64,000 nucleotides of DNA from Theodoxus fluviatilis (taxonomy: Eukaryota; Mollusca; Gastropoda; Cycloneritida; Neritidae). A program made the translations under genes and the position numbers. The stretch lies in contig JAWQFJ010000637.1 of the NCBI GenBank assembly GCA_034096865.1, positions 274,501 through 338,500 of the forward strand, in the 5' to 3' direction. Shown here piece after piece: positions 33,500 to 46,154 of this stretch (positions are counted from its first letter, which is position 1; the number at the start of each line of letters is the position of its first letter). The notes under the pieces are model-generated. The model saw nothing but the letters and a program-made list of their open reading frames with translations. It made no database searches and was not told the DNA's origin.

Positions 33500-35940
33500 A
33501 GGATGGTTAACTCTAACACCCATCTTCGCAATTTCATGCGAAAATCCACGTCTTTCTATGTACAGTCTTGGAGATAACTCGCCAAAAATGTTTCGTCTTC
33601 ACTTTGTGTGTGCTAATGCTTTGCGCAGTTTTGTCATGGTCAATAGACTGTCAGACTACATTTCTTTATTCATTGCTAACTTTTTGAAACAGACAATCAA
33701 GACGTGTTGTGATCTAACGAACTCGTCTGATTGAACAGGGGATTATGCGATCAGTGATGGCAGCTAGATTATTAAAATGTTGTTTAGTCTCGTTTTCTAC
33801 CGACCGTTACATCGAACTTTTATTACCTTGTAAGTTTACACCGATTTCTTCCTTTTGCTTATTTAGGCATATGTTTCTCTTACGGTAAATCGACACGTAC
33901 GAATATGCAGAAAATGATCCAGGTTTTTTTGTTCTTACCATGTCGACTACCGCATCCGAAAAATCATATTCATTCATTGACCATTTGATTAATTTTTCTC
34001 CTGTGTAACAGTTTTATAGATTTGCCACCTACATTTACTTACTTCATCATGCACAGAATTACATTACTAACACTAAACAGATCGTCAAGTTAAGTCTTTG
34101 ATGCATTCGTTCATTTATTCATTTACTAATCCATTCATCTAATCGTGACCAATATTGGCACAAGTTACATAATGTGGTTAACTGATAACTATAAACTCTT
34201 TTAAGAAAGACCAATGCCACACGTTGCGAAAGATTTTGCCGAGTTTATTGGTGACACGGTGGAAAGAGGGCTGCGGCCAGATTGGAAGGCTGCTTGTACG
34301 ACCTACGTACAAGTATTTAACCAGTTTCTTCAAAAACTAAACCGTCACTATTTCTTTTACCGATAGAAACTTTCTTGGTGGTCCAAGCCTGCACTGGATC
34401 GGCCTTTGAGCGCCGCTGTCGTAAAGTGCTGCTGAACTGCAGTCCCGAGTTCAATGAAGCTAGTAAATGTCGTGTGATCAAAGCTTTTGGAAAGAATATA
34501 CTTTCGACGACGACTTTTAAAACATGATTATGTTTCATTTTTAAATGGTTCTATGTCTTTTTACTGATGGCTTTAAAGACTGTTCTTTACCCACAGGCAA
34601 GAAAGACATCTGGAGATGACAGATGCTCTTTGCTCTCATTGAACGCATTCTTGCAAGGCGCCATCACTGTGTAGAGCTATGTGGCTTGCCCAAGCCTCCA
34701 TCGACGACCAACAGCAACCATCCCTCGGTGAGGCTGCACGTGTTTGCACAGCGCACACTGCGTCCTGTGGGACGACCCTGGCGGGTGGCACTGTCGACAC
34801 TGTACCATCACGTGACGTCACCCGCAGCAAGAGTGTGCGACTTCATGAACGTATAGCCCCATTTACGAGGGTGCTAAAAAGACAAGAACGCAAAAGTTGG
34901 TTTTGGTGCAGTCACATATGAACAAGAAAAACTTCAAAGGTTGACTGCGTTTTCTGAGTTGTGTGCGCGTGTGCGTGCGTGCGTGCGTGAATGCGCGCGC
35001 GCGTGTGTGAATGGATCACACGATAAAGGATAAAGAAGATGATTTTTCACCTCGTTTACCTAGTATCCGAACATTTTCAATCGACTTCATACACAATGTT
35101 AAAGACTGCGAGTTTTGCAGTGTCACGAGTCTTTCTTTCATATGATACTCCAAGCAAGATACTTTTTAATGGGGAGTGTGTAATTTTATGAGTTGTGTCA
35201 GATATCTAAAGCAATTGCAATGTCGTCATTGTCCTCACTTTGGACATTGTAAGGCCTTTCGCATTTTCATTCTTTTCCTCTCTTTCGTGTTTATCCTCAA
35301 AGGTCGGTGCCGCGAGAGAGGACGAGAGTTTTTTGTGTACACGCCCTCTCTAAAGCATGTTGGGGATTTCAGTTTTGAGGACATTTTACTGGCTGCCAAC
35401 ATGGCGGGATGAGGTGCGGTGCCGGGACGACGTGCCGAGGGCAGCTGGCTTTCCTGTCATCCCACAGACTTTGGGAGCCAGCGCTCCCATGGGTCACCCC
35501 AGAACACTCGTCGTTGCCTGAGCAGCGTCTGTGTCCAGACATCAAACAGTTCGCAAAAAGCTCGGTATGCATTGCGGTTTCAGAACGCGATGGCTAACAT
35601 GATGTAGTGCGGATTTTGTGACAAAAATGAGAACCAATATTTGTCAACAAGCAGCTTGAGCCAATATTTCTTATGCTGCATTATTCCACGTGTGAAGTTT
35701 AGACAGGGTGACCAGGGCTCAGCCAAGGGCTCGAAAGATTGAAGTGTGTTCGGGTCTAAATTTTGTACGTGCAATGAGGATATGTTATTCCAAATGTGAA
35801 ATTTCGAAAATGAGTTTGTTTTCCTTTCATGACTGGTGGAGGTGGCATTAATCCTATTGCTTGCTGGCTTGTTTTTAAGGTGTGTGATTGGATGCATGCA
35901 TGGGTGTTTGTGTGTTCGTGCATGTATGCGTGCATGTGAG
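33500..35940. other. Unassigned sequence
   Basis: Short frames at 34623-34921 and 35409-35607 (+) are GC-richer than their surroundings but show no domain. A GTGCGTGCGTGCGTG stretch lies at about 34969. Confidence 0.4.
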
Positions 35941-35942
35941 AC

Positions 35943-35943
<1 letters not shown>

Positions 35944-36004
<61 letters not shown>
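35944..36004. repeat. (GA)n microsatellite
   Basis: About 60 bp of pure GA. Confidence 0.97.
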
Positions 36005-36007
<3 letters not shown>

Positions 36008-36566
36008 AACAGCAACGTCATTCACCACACTTGTAATTTCATCCCGCCTCATATCCTCATGCATCTCACAGTCGATTAAATAAATGCCTTTTGGTATAAT
36101 TTCCTTCATAACAAAGCTGGATGTAGAAAGGCATAATCTAATATTTTATATGTATCTGAATCAGTGGGTCCAAATTTAGCTGAAACCTGTGCGAAAATAA
36201 ATGTTAACATCACGCAGTGTTTTCCTCCCCATAGCATACAGATCATTTTCTCTTGACCAAGTGGAATTTATTTTGTAAAATGTTTACATGCTATTTCTCA
36301 GGAAGGAATCATGCCATATGCAACATTTTTCAAGCATGAGTCAATTTTGTAGGTCTCGTAAAAACTCATGTTCTCTTTGGACATTTTGATTTTCTTCTCG
36401 TTGTCATGATCATATGTGTACACAAGTATTTTCATCACCTATGCCCGTTGTTTGGTATTGCCGGAGAAATGCGTCATTCTGTACACCTTTAGTGGATATC
36501 TGATTGAATCCGTTCTAGTTTCAAGCAGTTATTTAATTGCATGAATTGTGGCGTGGATGTACAGTG

Positions 36567-36576
36567 GAGAGAGAGG

Positions 36577-36635
<59 letters not shown>

Positions 36636-36700
36636 GTTGGTTGGTTGGTTGGTTGGTTGGTTGCTTGGTTGCTTGGTTGCTTGGTTGCTTGGTTGATTGA
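36567..36700. repeat. (GA)n then (TTGG)n/(TTGC)n
   Basis: GA repeat passing into GGTT and GCTT tetranucleotides. On -, this follows the AATAAA-like end of the LINE at 36640-37040. Confidence 0.95.
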
Positions 36701-37040
36701 TTTGTTTATTTCGGCCGACGACCCATGAGGTGCATTGCATATTTAAAGGTAAAGGTGAATTCCAAATGTTAAATTTTGATTATTGTATGTACACAACGCT
36801 TTAAAATAACTAACATTGAATGTCTCCGTTTATTCGAGAGTTAGAAGACAGTTCCATATGTTTGGCAAAATATTTTTCTCTTAGCTCTTTATATCTGACA
36901 CATTGTAGGATAAAGTGCTTTTCATAATCTATTCTCTCTTTACAGGATGGACGTGCATTATTTTCGCTTTGGTTCTGTGCATAGCGCTTATTCGTGCCGA
37001 GCGAGTTGAGACCCATTCTAAAATCGGATGAAGGCATCTC
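36640..37040 (-). mobile_element. LINE 3' end remnant
   Basis: On -, DFRMGLNSLGTNKRY, then CKERIDYEKHFILQCVRYKE and LREKYFAKHMELSSNSR (37037-36810): the zinc-knuckle C-terminus of the same broad family as 3919-4521. It is followed by a 3' UTR with GTCGTCGGCCGAAATAAAC and an ATCA/ACCA tail. It is 5'-truncated. Confidence 0.78.
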
Positions 37041-37044
37041 TGAG

Positions 37045-38098
37045 CTTCTTAATATCTTTCACATACAATCCTACATTTGTATGATCTGTAGAATACAAAT
37101 CTCTCCCTTTCATTGGCTTTTTTTAATGCCCATTCCTGATGGTAACAGTCTCGTAATCTCTGTGTTAGATTTGGAGTTCAGTTCTATTAGTATGGTCATA
37201 ATGATGCATAAAGCTTGAAAATAGGAGGAATAATGACACAGTTATGAGCTACTGAAAACTTGTAACAACTGTTTTGGCGATTTGAAAAAGTGGGCTTTAA
37301 ACTTTAAGCAATGTTTTCATATGCATCATTGTGCTGTCATCGTGATGGGCAGTTCGAATTGGATTTATCGACTGACCAGCTGATCATCTACCGATGGAAA
37401 AAAAAAGATAGGTTGGGTGAATACACTCTGTGGATATGCAACACGTAGATGATCGCTTTACTGTTTATCCCTCATGTGCGGACAAAGTACTGTTTTCTAG
37501 ACTATGTCAGAATAAGCTAAGAAATAATGTAATTTCTCAAAAACGGTATGTTATGATGTAAGTAGATTGATTGAGATTCCAAAGCTAACAAAATCTCAAA
37601 ACTGACATACATAAGCCCTCTCTCTCAAAGAGGCCGATATCTCGAAAAGAGGTGTGGTGACTCCCGTCTCATCTTATGGTGGAAGGTCACAACATTGATA
37701 TGAACGCCAATCATTCGAATAACTTCCACGGAATTAAAGTCATTAAATCAGTGTTTGAGACAGTTGAAAAATCGAATATTGGTAACATCATGTGAAATTT
37801 ACTTTTACCTCAAAAGGAATCGTTAGTAAGTTGGAAACTTCTTTGAAACGCTATTGGATCCTTGAATCCTACCCGATTCTAGGTTCTATTGAATGGTGAG
37901 CACTGATACCTGGAAGCCAGCGCATCACCACCAAAAGCCATACAGCATGACCCTGCGACCAGATTTCGGTAAAAAAAATTGGATTTTCGACTAAGCCTAA
38001 ATATCGTTTTCCTGTTCAATGTTTCCACTTGTTGAACAACTGTGCATTCATTTTGCATTTATTCCTCATCATACTGGCATGACTTGAACCACTGCACC
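37045..38098. other. Unassigned AT-rich sequence
   Basis: Nothing recognisable. Confidence 0.4.
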
Positions 38099-38100
38099 AC

Positions 38101-38225
38101 TCTAGTCCACTAGAGACTTCGCCTGCCGGCGAAAGAGTAGCACAGTTCATATCACGTGATGGAAGAATTCCGTCCGGAATATTCCAATCGAGGTCACACA
38201 AGAGGCTTGTGAGATAGCTCCCTGC
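38101..38225 (-). repeat. 390-bp dispersed repeat, copy 4 (partial)
   Basis: Starts TCTAGTCCACTAGAGACTTC and ends AGGCTTGTGAGATAGCTCCC. It matches the left part of 16796-17194. The terminal segment can form a small stem (CTAGAGAC with GTCTCTAG-type). Confidence 0.8.
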
Positions 38226-38326
38226 TATTTGAGCTGGCGGTACTTACCGGTAATACCGGTAAAACCGGTGCCCATTGACGTGGTACGCTGTACAGTTGGC
38301 CGTACCGGTATCGCGAAATATTCTTT

Positions 38327-38581
38327 CGGTGTGCTAGTTTATTGCGGAAGTGCTTCTGCGCATGCGCGAAATTGGGTGCTTAGATTTAGTTTATTGCGTC
38401 ACAAATAAAAATTAATGTTAGTCTTTCCAACTTTCACATCACCGTTTGCTAAATTATCAACACTGTTTTTACAGTGGTTTGTCAATTCAGTGGTTTAAAT
38501 CATGGCATGCAGATTGTTGTTCAATTTCGCACCCAATTTCGCGCATGCGCAGAAGCACTTCCGCGATAAACTAGCACACCG
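38327..38581. mobile_element. 255-bp MITE with 53-bp TIRs
   Basis: 38327-38379 and 38529-38581 are inverted repeats with one mismatch in 53. The outer end is CGGTGTGCTAGTTTAT, and a GCGCATGCGC palindrome lies inside each arm. There is no ORF and no clear target duplication. Confidence 0.85.
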
Positions 38582-39353
38582 TGTAGCGACGATCATGTTA
38601 CCCCCGACGAAAAGTTACTCCGGAAGTCATCGCAGAGTTATCTGCGAGGGACGTGCTGAGAATTCCACTCTAAAAAGAGACGGTACCTGCCACTCCGCCT
38701 GACTGACTTCGCACGCCCGGGGAGTTATGCTAAGATCCGGCCGCGTTAATGTATCTGCGTTTTGTGACAAACGTCTTGCTCGGCGGTACTGTAGGCCTAC
38801 TCCATGCACCTTAACGGTCCGCGTGATTCGGGTGTAATCTCAAGCTAAACGACGTTTATTGGCGCTGCTGAAATGGTCGAAGTCGGAAACATTCGGAACG
38901 TCGTTTAGCTTAAGATTACACCCGAATCACGCGGGCCGTTAAGGTGCATGGAGTACAGTACCGCCGAGCTAGACGTTTGGCACAAAACGCAGATATATTA
39001 ACGCGGCCGGATCTTAGCATAACTCCCCGGGCGTGCGAAGTCAGTCAACGGTCGCGTTTTATAAAACCAGACTAAAAATAGACTACAGGGAAGTGACTCC
39101 CATATTATTTCCGGCAGGGGAGACGGCTTTGCACGGAAAAACCTTTTTTGAACGCTACAGTATGTGTTAAACTACACAAATGCACCAAAACCACAAAAAC
39201 TCGTAAAGCAAATAATGCGTCGTTTGTCGGGATATATTCCATGCGAAGAACACGTGCAGGAGCGGTAAATCGCATAAAGAGAGAGCCGAGCAGATAAGCC
39301 TGCGATGACTTCCGGAGTAACTTTTCGTCGGGGGTAACTTTTCGTCGCTACAC
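38581..39353. mobile_element. 773-bp foldback element containing a 150-bp hairpin
   Basis: The outer arms (38581-38646 and 39288-39353) start GTGTAGCGACGA and contain ACCCCCGACGAAAAGTTACT. The inner arms 38701-38856 and 38897-39046 are almost perfectly complementary with a 40-base loop; a 9-base insertion (around AGGCCTACT) is in the left arm only. It is immediately adjacent to the 255-bp MITE. Confidence 0.85.
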
Positions 39354-39411
39354 ACCAAAAGACACCGGTACGTACCGTAAGGGAAATAACTGTCATAGGT
39401 CTCAAAAAACC

Positions 39412-39717
39412 ATGGCGGACGATTCTTTCACGGTGGTGAAGAACGAGAGGGGCAAAACAGCCATATGGAGGTTTTTTGGATTGAAAAAACGGAAATCAGA
39501 CAACCAAATTGATGAGAGAGTTGCGGTGTGCTCAACATGCAACACCCAAGTCAAAATGGCAGGAGGAAGCACGTCGAACGTGCAAGCACACATGAGGAGA
39601 CATCACTCTTCAATCAATGTACACTTCAAAACCTCGCAAGATGCACTTGAATATTACGTTGCGTTTCCAAACTCCAGTGCTTTGGTTCTTTGCACATTGT
39701 TGAAATGTATGATTTGA
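39412..39717 (+). CDS. BED zinc-finger fragment (hAT/ZBED-type)
   Basis: A 101-codon frame starting MADDSFTVVKNERGKTAIWR. The BED finger is visible: AIWRFFGLKK, CSTCNTQVKMAGGSTSN and HMRRHH provide the C-x2-C and H-x-H-type ligands with the aromatic WRFFG. The protein stops after 101 codons, without the hAT catalytic domain. It may be the first exon or a truncated copy of a hAT transposase, or a domesticated ZBED gene piece. The ATG follows CAAAAAACC. A foldback element lies directly upstream. Confidence 0.65.
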   Translation: MADDSFTVVKNERGKTAIWRFFGLKKRKSDNQIDERVAVCSTCNTQVKMAGGSTSNVQAHMRRHHSSINVHFKTSQDALEYYVAFPNSSALVLCTLLKCMI

Positions 39718-39719
39718 AG

Positions 39720-41070
39720 CAAATAATTATGCTTGACTTTGATTTTCTTTTGAATATGCTTTTGTATTACGCAAGAAAACTTGAAAATTTAGTTAATTTA
39801 CTGCTTCTTCATTTATTAAATAAAGGAAAGAAAAAAATAACTGTGTAGGTTTAATTTTACATCTCTCCTTCTCCCTCTCTGTCCCTCTCTCTCACACACC
39901 TGTCTAAAGAGGTAACGATCAACAGTGCATTGTCTTCTACTTTCGCCGGGATCTTGCAACCAGGATGCTTGAAAAATCTATATGTGTATTTTGTTGTGGT
40001 ACTTTGTGCATCATCTAACAAGTTCTTTCCTTTCCACATCATCAATGTAAGACATCCTCAGTATTAGTCAATACGACTGTTTTCTTTAATTTCGGTTTAG
40101 CATGAATTTTTCAACAGGTCCAACGTGTTGGCCTTATGAGTCTGGAAAGTGCCTCTGCAATTTTAGAGTGGTGAGCGCCTCTAAGCAGAAACCAGACCTT
40201 GTAACGTGCAGTACCAGAAAAGAACATTTTCATTGCCAATATATATTGTCAACCTAATGATGGGAAAGTAGGATAGTAAGAACGAATATCGCCAAACTCA
40301 AATAATTTGTAGATAGCTCTGCGGACTTATCAAAGCTCCCTTGCAAATATAAACAGATCACAGTCTAACCTATACGACTATAGATCTATAAAAGAGATGT
40401 TAACTGAAATATGAGATAAAATGCAACCCAATGTTCACACAATATTAGTTTCACTTGAAAGTACGAGCGATACACTCAAATGTGTGACAATATGGACAGT
40501 TTATAACGGTTAGTTCTGCTTTAGAGACTGTGACAAAAAACGGGCTGTGCTGTTGTCTCAAGGCCAAAAGACTTTTTGAATAAAGATGGGCGCTAATGGA
40601 ACGAGGATGATAAACTCCATATCAGAAATGAAAAGAGATGTGGGGTTGCTACAAAGCATCTCCACTCGAAACAGTTCACCGCAGCACGGATTACGAAAGT
40701 GCACTCTTGGGCATCGCCTCCCAACATCGGAGTAAAGCCAGTACCTGTGAGGACAGTGTTAAATTAACGTGTTGTACTTCATCTTTGGCGTAGCAATCGT
40801 CCAACATCATGATGGAGCGCTCCACAGGGTGCAGATATAGTCCTACGATTAACTATCTTCGCGGCTTATCTGTATGCCAGTTTGTCTGCTGTTTGAAGCA
40901 GAGAATACGAAGGTAAATTGTACAGCAAAGTCATACCCACGTTTGGTTGAAAGTCGACTTATGACAAAACTGCTTTGACGTTCACCTTTGCATAATGGAT
41001 ATACTCTGAAACATCTCATGTTTTTGCTGTAAACAGAACCGAAACATAATATTTGCTAATACTAGGTGGA
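39720..41070. other. Unassigned sequence
   Basis: A minus frame at 40045-39857 (KGKNLLDDAQSTTTKYTYRF) looks protein-like but unrecognised. The rest is AT-rich without features. Confidence 0.4.
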
Positions 41071-41074
41071 AATT

Positions 41075-41935
41075 GAGCTGGTGAACAAAAAGTGACTTCT
41101 CAGTAAGGGAGAAGGAAAAGAAAAACGACAGAGATGTGAGAGAGGAAATTCAGAAAATGGAGCGAAAATTGATTGAAGAAAGAGCCAACAGAAGTGAAGT
41201 GAACGAGAAACGAGGGAAAAGTGAGGGAAACGTGAGCGGCAAGTTTGCAAAAAGTGAGAGAGACCAAAGCGGTCTATTAGCAAGAGGAGAGCGAGAAATG
41301 AGCGAAAAGTAAGAAAGAAGTGAACGAAATAAAGGAAGTGAACAAGAGGCAAACGAAACGAGATGGACGACTGAGCCAAAACTGAGCGAGGAGCGAGGGA
41401 AAAGTGAATGAGTGTGAAGTAAACAAAAAGTGAACAAAAAGTCTGCAAACAGCGAGCAAAAAAGTGAAAGAGACGTGAACGAGAAATGGCCAAAACCTCT
41501 CCTAGAAGGAAGCTAAAAGTGAGGGGGAAATAAGCAAAGTGTGAGCGACATTAAGTGACCGAAAAGTGAGCGACAAGTGATCAAGTTGTGAGCAACAGAT
41601 GGACCCCAAAAGTGCAAGATATGAAACAGAAGTGAGTGAGAAATTGATATTGACCAGAGAGCGAGCAAAAAATGAGTGAGAGCAAATTATGAAGTTACTA
41701 CTTGCTGAAAGTGAGCATAGGAAGAGCACAAAAGAAGCAAAAAGTGAGGGAAACGGACCGAGTAGTGAACGAAATGTAAGGAAAAACTGAACGAGAAGTA
41801 GGCCCTACGTAAGGATTAGGTGAAAAATAAGCAAGAGGTGAGGGAAAAGTGAGCAAGAATGAGTGAAAAGTAAGCGAGAAGTGAGCACAACGTGAGCGAG
41901 AAATGAACAAGAAATGAATGAAACGAAAGTGAAAG
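41075..41935. repeat. Degenerate satellite of GTGAGCGAAA-type units
   Basis: About 860 bp in which variants of AAGTGAGCGA, AAATGAGCGA and GTGAACGAGA recur every 10-25 bases without a strict period. The + strand is purine-rich throughout. Long open frames on - (for example 41493-41062) arise from this composition. Confidence 0.8.
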
Positions 41936-41939
41936 GATG

Positions 41940-43300
41940 CATTACAATTGCGCTAACTCTGACAGGAAAATTCATGTGTTGCATGAATGATGATTTACGT
42001 TAACCTATGAACAGCGTGCATATAGGTGCATGTGCGTGTGTTTGCGTGTACACGTGCGTGCGTGTGAGCGTGTATGCGTGCACTGAGAGTGAGTGTGAAA
42101 TTCCTCAGTTCGAAACCCAGCATTGAGTAAATATCACCATATACTAGGTATGTCACAATGACTTTTTTTTTGGGGGGTGGGGGGTGGGTGGAGGATTCAA
42201 ATACACCATTAAAAAGCACTAAAAAGTAGAAACATTGTAGAAAAAAATAATTTTAAAATCGGTTAATATTTTTTTTAATGACGTTTTTTTGAAGGATTAA
42301 AATATTTGTGAAGAAAAGTGTTCCCAAATTTCTCTGTTTTGTATTACAAATGGCCAGAACTCCGTTGTTTTTTTGCTCAATTATCTCACAACTTGGCAGG
42401 TGGGCTTCTTATATCATGCAGATGATCTAACCAAGTGTTGACATTTTGAAATCATTGTCTTTGCTTGCATCCCCTAGGAAGAAATATTATTTTCCAATTT
42501 TTATCTACGCTCAGACTATGCTTGGCCAATCAAAATACTACGATTTGGTCACGTGACAAGAACCTCTGTACCTGTTGATCACCAAAGCAGAAATGGCCGT
42601 CACACGACGGAGAGGGGTGACTCAGTGCAACGTAAATTTCTACTGATCTAAACAACTCAGACCGATGAAACTTGGCAAAAATTATCCTGAAATGGTAATC
42701 TATCGATGTTTATTACTTTGGACGTCCTTTGTAACTGTTGTAAGAAATGTTATCATACCTTTTGAAGAGCTGATTTTACCGCTATTCTTTTTCTTTTCCC
42801 TTCCGGAAGAGAGCGCTACGAATAAAAAAAAACATCGCTTCATCTTATCGTATACTTTGTTGTCACCAAATTTGGTTGACAACCAAGCTATAGATAACTC
42901 ACTAGAAGCCTTGCACTTTGACACGGTTTGGCAAGCCCGCCCAAAACAGGAACACACTTTACCCTCTTCTGCGCAGACGTCAAAATGGCCTCACTGACAG
43001 ACCTACATATACATGTAAAACCTTATATGCGTGTTGCATACCGACTGAATTAATTATCTGGATGTTTTATATATGTTGGCGAAAATGTACCTTGCATGTC
43101 AATTAATTTCTGTACAACTGGATTTCCTTCGCGATCTGTTCTTTTCTGCGTTACTAATTGAAATCAGGTCATAACTGAGTTTACGAAAAGCGATATCTCT
43201 ACCCGTTTCAAGAAATATCGAGCGATAAGATCTGATGCTTATAAACGAGGGCAAGTTGCATCGAATCATCCCTGGTATGCCTCAGAGTTCCCTCCCCTAC
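41940..43300. other. Unassigned sequence
   Basis: A GTGCGTG-rich stretch at 42020-42080 and a T/G run at 42160-42195. An open frame at 42665-42997 (+) has no recognisable domain. Confidence 0.4.

Positions 43301-43302
<2 letters not shown>

Positions 43303-43386
<84 letters not shown>
43303..43386. repeat. (GT)n microsatellite
   Basis: About 42 uninterrupted GT units. Confidence 0.98.
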
Positions 43387-43388
<2 letters not shown>

Positions 43389-43389
43389 C

Positions 43390-44200
43390 TTCCCATCTAT
43401 CTGGATCTTCAAACCCAACAGCCGAATAACAGGGCTCTAAGCAATGGGCAGAACCCAGAGGATGTCTTTGAGGACAGATCATATAGACCTGGAGGCTGAC
43501 CGCTTGTTGAATTGATGGAGTTGGGGCCTCCTGGCCAATCAAACACAGAGTGTGTGTTGCTGCCTGTCTGTATCAATAGTTGGGACCTGGCTGTCGCCAG
43601 GGGCAAACGGATTCGAGCGCTGCTTCTGCGGGAAGGACCAACCTCGCGTTAATTGCCTTGGCGGACCCTTGGAATGTAATCAAAATGTTGGCCTTGATGA
43701 AAACAAAGGAAGAGAGCAAGCCGGGAGGAAGAAAATCAGGTGGAGCAAAAATAAACCAGATGACGAAGCGCATTAAACTTTATCTTTGGATCACTAAACA
43801 AGCAACCACAATACATGAAAACAACGCCCATGTTCGCTATCAACCAGATGGAATGAGTCGGACAAAGCAGTTGGGATGCAATGTGGCGTGAGAGATGCGT
43901 GCAGCAATTGGACCCAAGTCGTGCGGTGGCAATCAAGCTCTGGCAGCAGCTTCCAGTGGCGATACCTATTGCAATATCGACACAGCGGGCAGAGACGGCA
44001 ATCCCAGGCCACCGACCAATGTCTAGCATACATAATTATGTGCCAACATGCCGCATTTCGCCTTCTAACATAGAAAGAAATGTGTTGATCAAAATTAGCG
44101 TTCATCGCAAGGGTGTACAGTAGCAGCTTGGTTCTCCCGAGCCGGGACTGAGCCACGACACCCAGGACTTGCGCATTGTTGCCGACAGGTAGATTTTAAC
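43390..44200. other. Unassigned sequence
   Basis: Several overlapping open frames of 65-120 codons on both strands (43552-43776, 43580-43891 on +; 44156-43794 on -) without recognisable domains. Confidence 0.35.
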
Positions 44201-44204
44201 GAAG

Positions 44205-44935
44205 AATAAAAAAAGAAGGCAGAAGAAGAGGGAAGAAGAATAAGGAAGAAGGAAGAAAGAAGAAGGAAGAAAGAAGAAGGAAAGAAGGAAGGGCGAAGGA
44301 AGGACGGAGGAGAAAGGACGGCGGAGAAAGGACGAAGGAGAGAGGACGGAAGGAGATAGGACGAAGAAAGAAGGAAGGAAGGGAGGAAAGAAGAAGGAAA
44401 GAAGGAAGGAGGAGAGAAGGAAGGAGGAGAGAAGGAAGGAGGAAAGAAGGAATGAGGAAGGAAGGAAGGAAGGAAGGAGGAAGGAAGGAGGGAAGGAGGG
44501 AGGGAGGGAGAGAAGGAAGGAAGGAGGAAAGAAGGAAGAAGAAAGAAGAAAGGAGGAAGAAGAAAGAAGAAAGGAGGAAGAAGAAAGAAGAAAGGAGGAA
44601 GAAGGAAAAAGAAGAAAGGAGGAAGAAGGAAGAAGGAAGGAAGGAGGACGAAGGAAGAAGAAGGAAGAAGAGTAAAGTAAAGTAAAGTAAAGTGAAGTAA
44701 AGTAAAGTAAAGTAAAGTAAAGTAAAGTAAAGTAAAGTAAAGTAAAGTAAAGTAAAGTAAAGTAAAGTAAAGTAAAGTAAGTAAAGTAATGTAAGTAAAG
44801 TAAAGTAAGTAAAGTAAAGTAAAGTAAGTAAAGAAAAGTAAGTAAAGGAAAGAAAAGGGAAGAGAAGAGAAGGGAAGAGAAGGGAAGAAAAGGGGGAAAA
44901 AAGAGAAATAAGAGAAAAAGATATATATAAAGAGA

Positions 44936-44969
<34 letters not shown>

Positions 44970-44989
44970 AGAGAGAGAGAGAGAGAGAG

Positions 44990-45054
<65 letters not shown>

Positions 45055-45065
45055 AAGAGAGAGAG

Positions 45066-45162
<97 letters not shown>
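44205..45162. repeat. Polypurine block: GAAG, GGAA, AGTAA, GA repeats
   Basis: Nearly 1 kb of almost pure A/G on +. It has successive zones: AAGAAGG/GGAAGGAGG (44205-44670), the AAGTA pentamer (44672-44835), AAGGGAAGAG (44840-44920) and GA with GCAAGA interruptions (44930-45162). Minus-strand Ser/Leu/Phe-rich frames up to 361 codons are artefacts. Confidence 0.95.
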
Positions 45163-45164
<2 letters not shown>

Positions 45165-46154
45165 TGACCTGCACATATGCAGGACATGATTTTTATAAAT
45201 GCTCATTTTCTTTTTCCTCACAGAATGGACATTTTGCATCACGTGCGTCTCCTTACCAATTATTAACACTCAGATCGTTTATTCCAAAACGAAATCGAAC
45301 AAACGCGTCTCTGACTTATTTTATGTCAAGTGAGTTTACAAAATTTTCTAAACCAACACTTTGTTTGATGAAGGAGAACCATCCAAACCTCTCGCTACTG
45401 ACATTCTTAGCATTGCAGCCTGGCGGTAGCAATCTTTCATTCTCTGCTTCAATTGAGGCAAGAAACGTTTCTTGTCCCCGACTTACCGCTGATCCACGCA
45501 TTTACAAACCCATGATGACATAAACACTTCTTCAGCCACTCCGTCCAATTTCAGTCCCCTTTAATGTGGGAGATCAGAAGCATCCAAAATGCTAGCTTTG
45601 TAAGTCTGTGTTCACCCATTCTACAGAGCTTCAACCAGTATTTAATAAAGCTGATTCTACTGTTGATTGAAATAGGAAACCGACTGAGGTATCCATATAG
45701 CATGTGGTTTGGAGTTCTCCCTCCACCTTCAAATGCTTTTGGAGACACTGTGTTTCAAACCCGTAGAGAAGGATTGCTTGCACTTGTGCGTCATACTTGT
45801 GAATATTTTTGTTTTCAAACTGCGCATGCTCCACAGAGCTCTTAAAACCTACACCCCCTTTTGTTTCCCTCTCACGGCAAATCGTCTAAGGTAGCCGCGA
45901 TGGACAGCTTCGTTGTGAACACATATCTGAGGTATTTTATGATAATTAACCGCCTCCAGCTGGGAGCCTTCTAGGAACCTGTCTTCTACCAAAGCTAGGT
46001 GTCCACCTCTTCTAAATACCACGACTTTAGTTTTGTCGGTGTTAACCTCAAGATCTACCCCTTTTGATGCACGCACAAGATTGTCAAGTTGGTTCTGAAG
46101 CCCTACGGGAGTAATAGATAGGCCTACCCACGCGACGTCGTCGGCAAATAATAG

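Noticed and set aside
44095..45269. Three overlapping frames of about 360 codons on -
   Set aside because: Ser/Leu/Phe/Pro composition comes from the polypurine block; all three frames are equally open.
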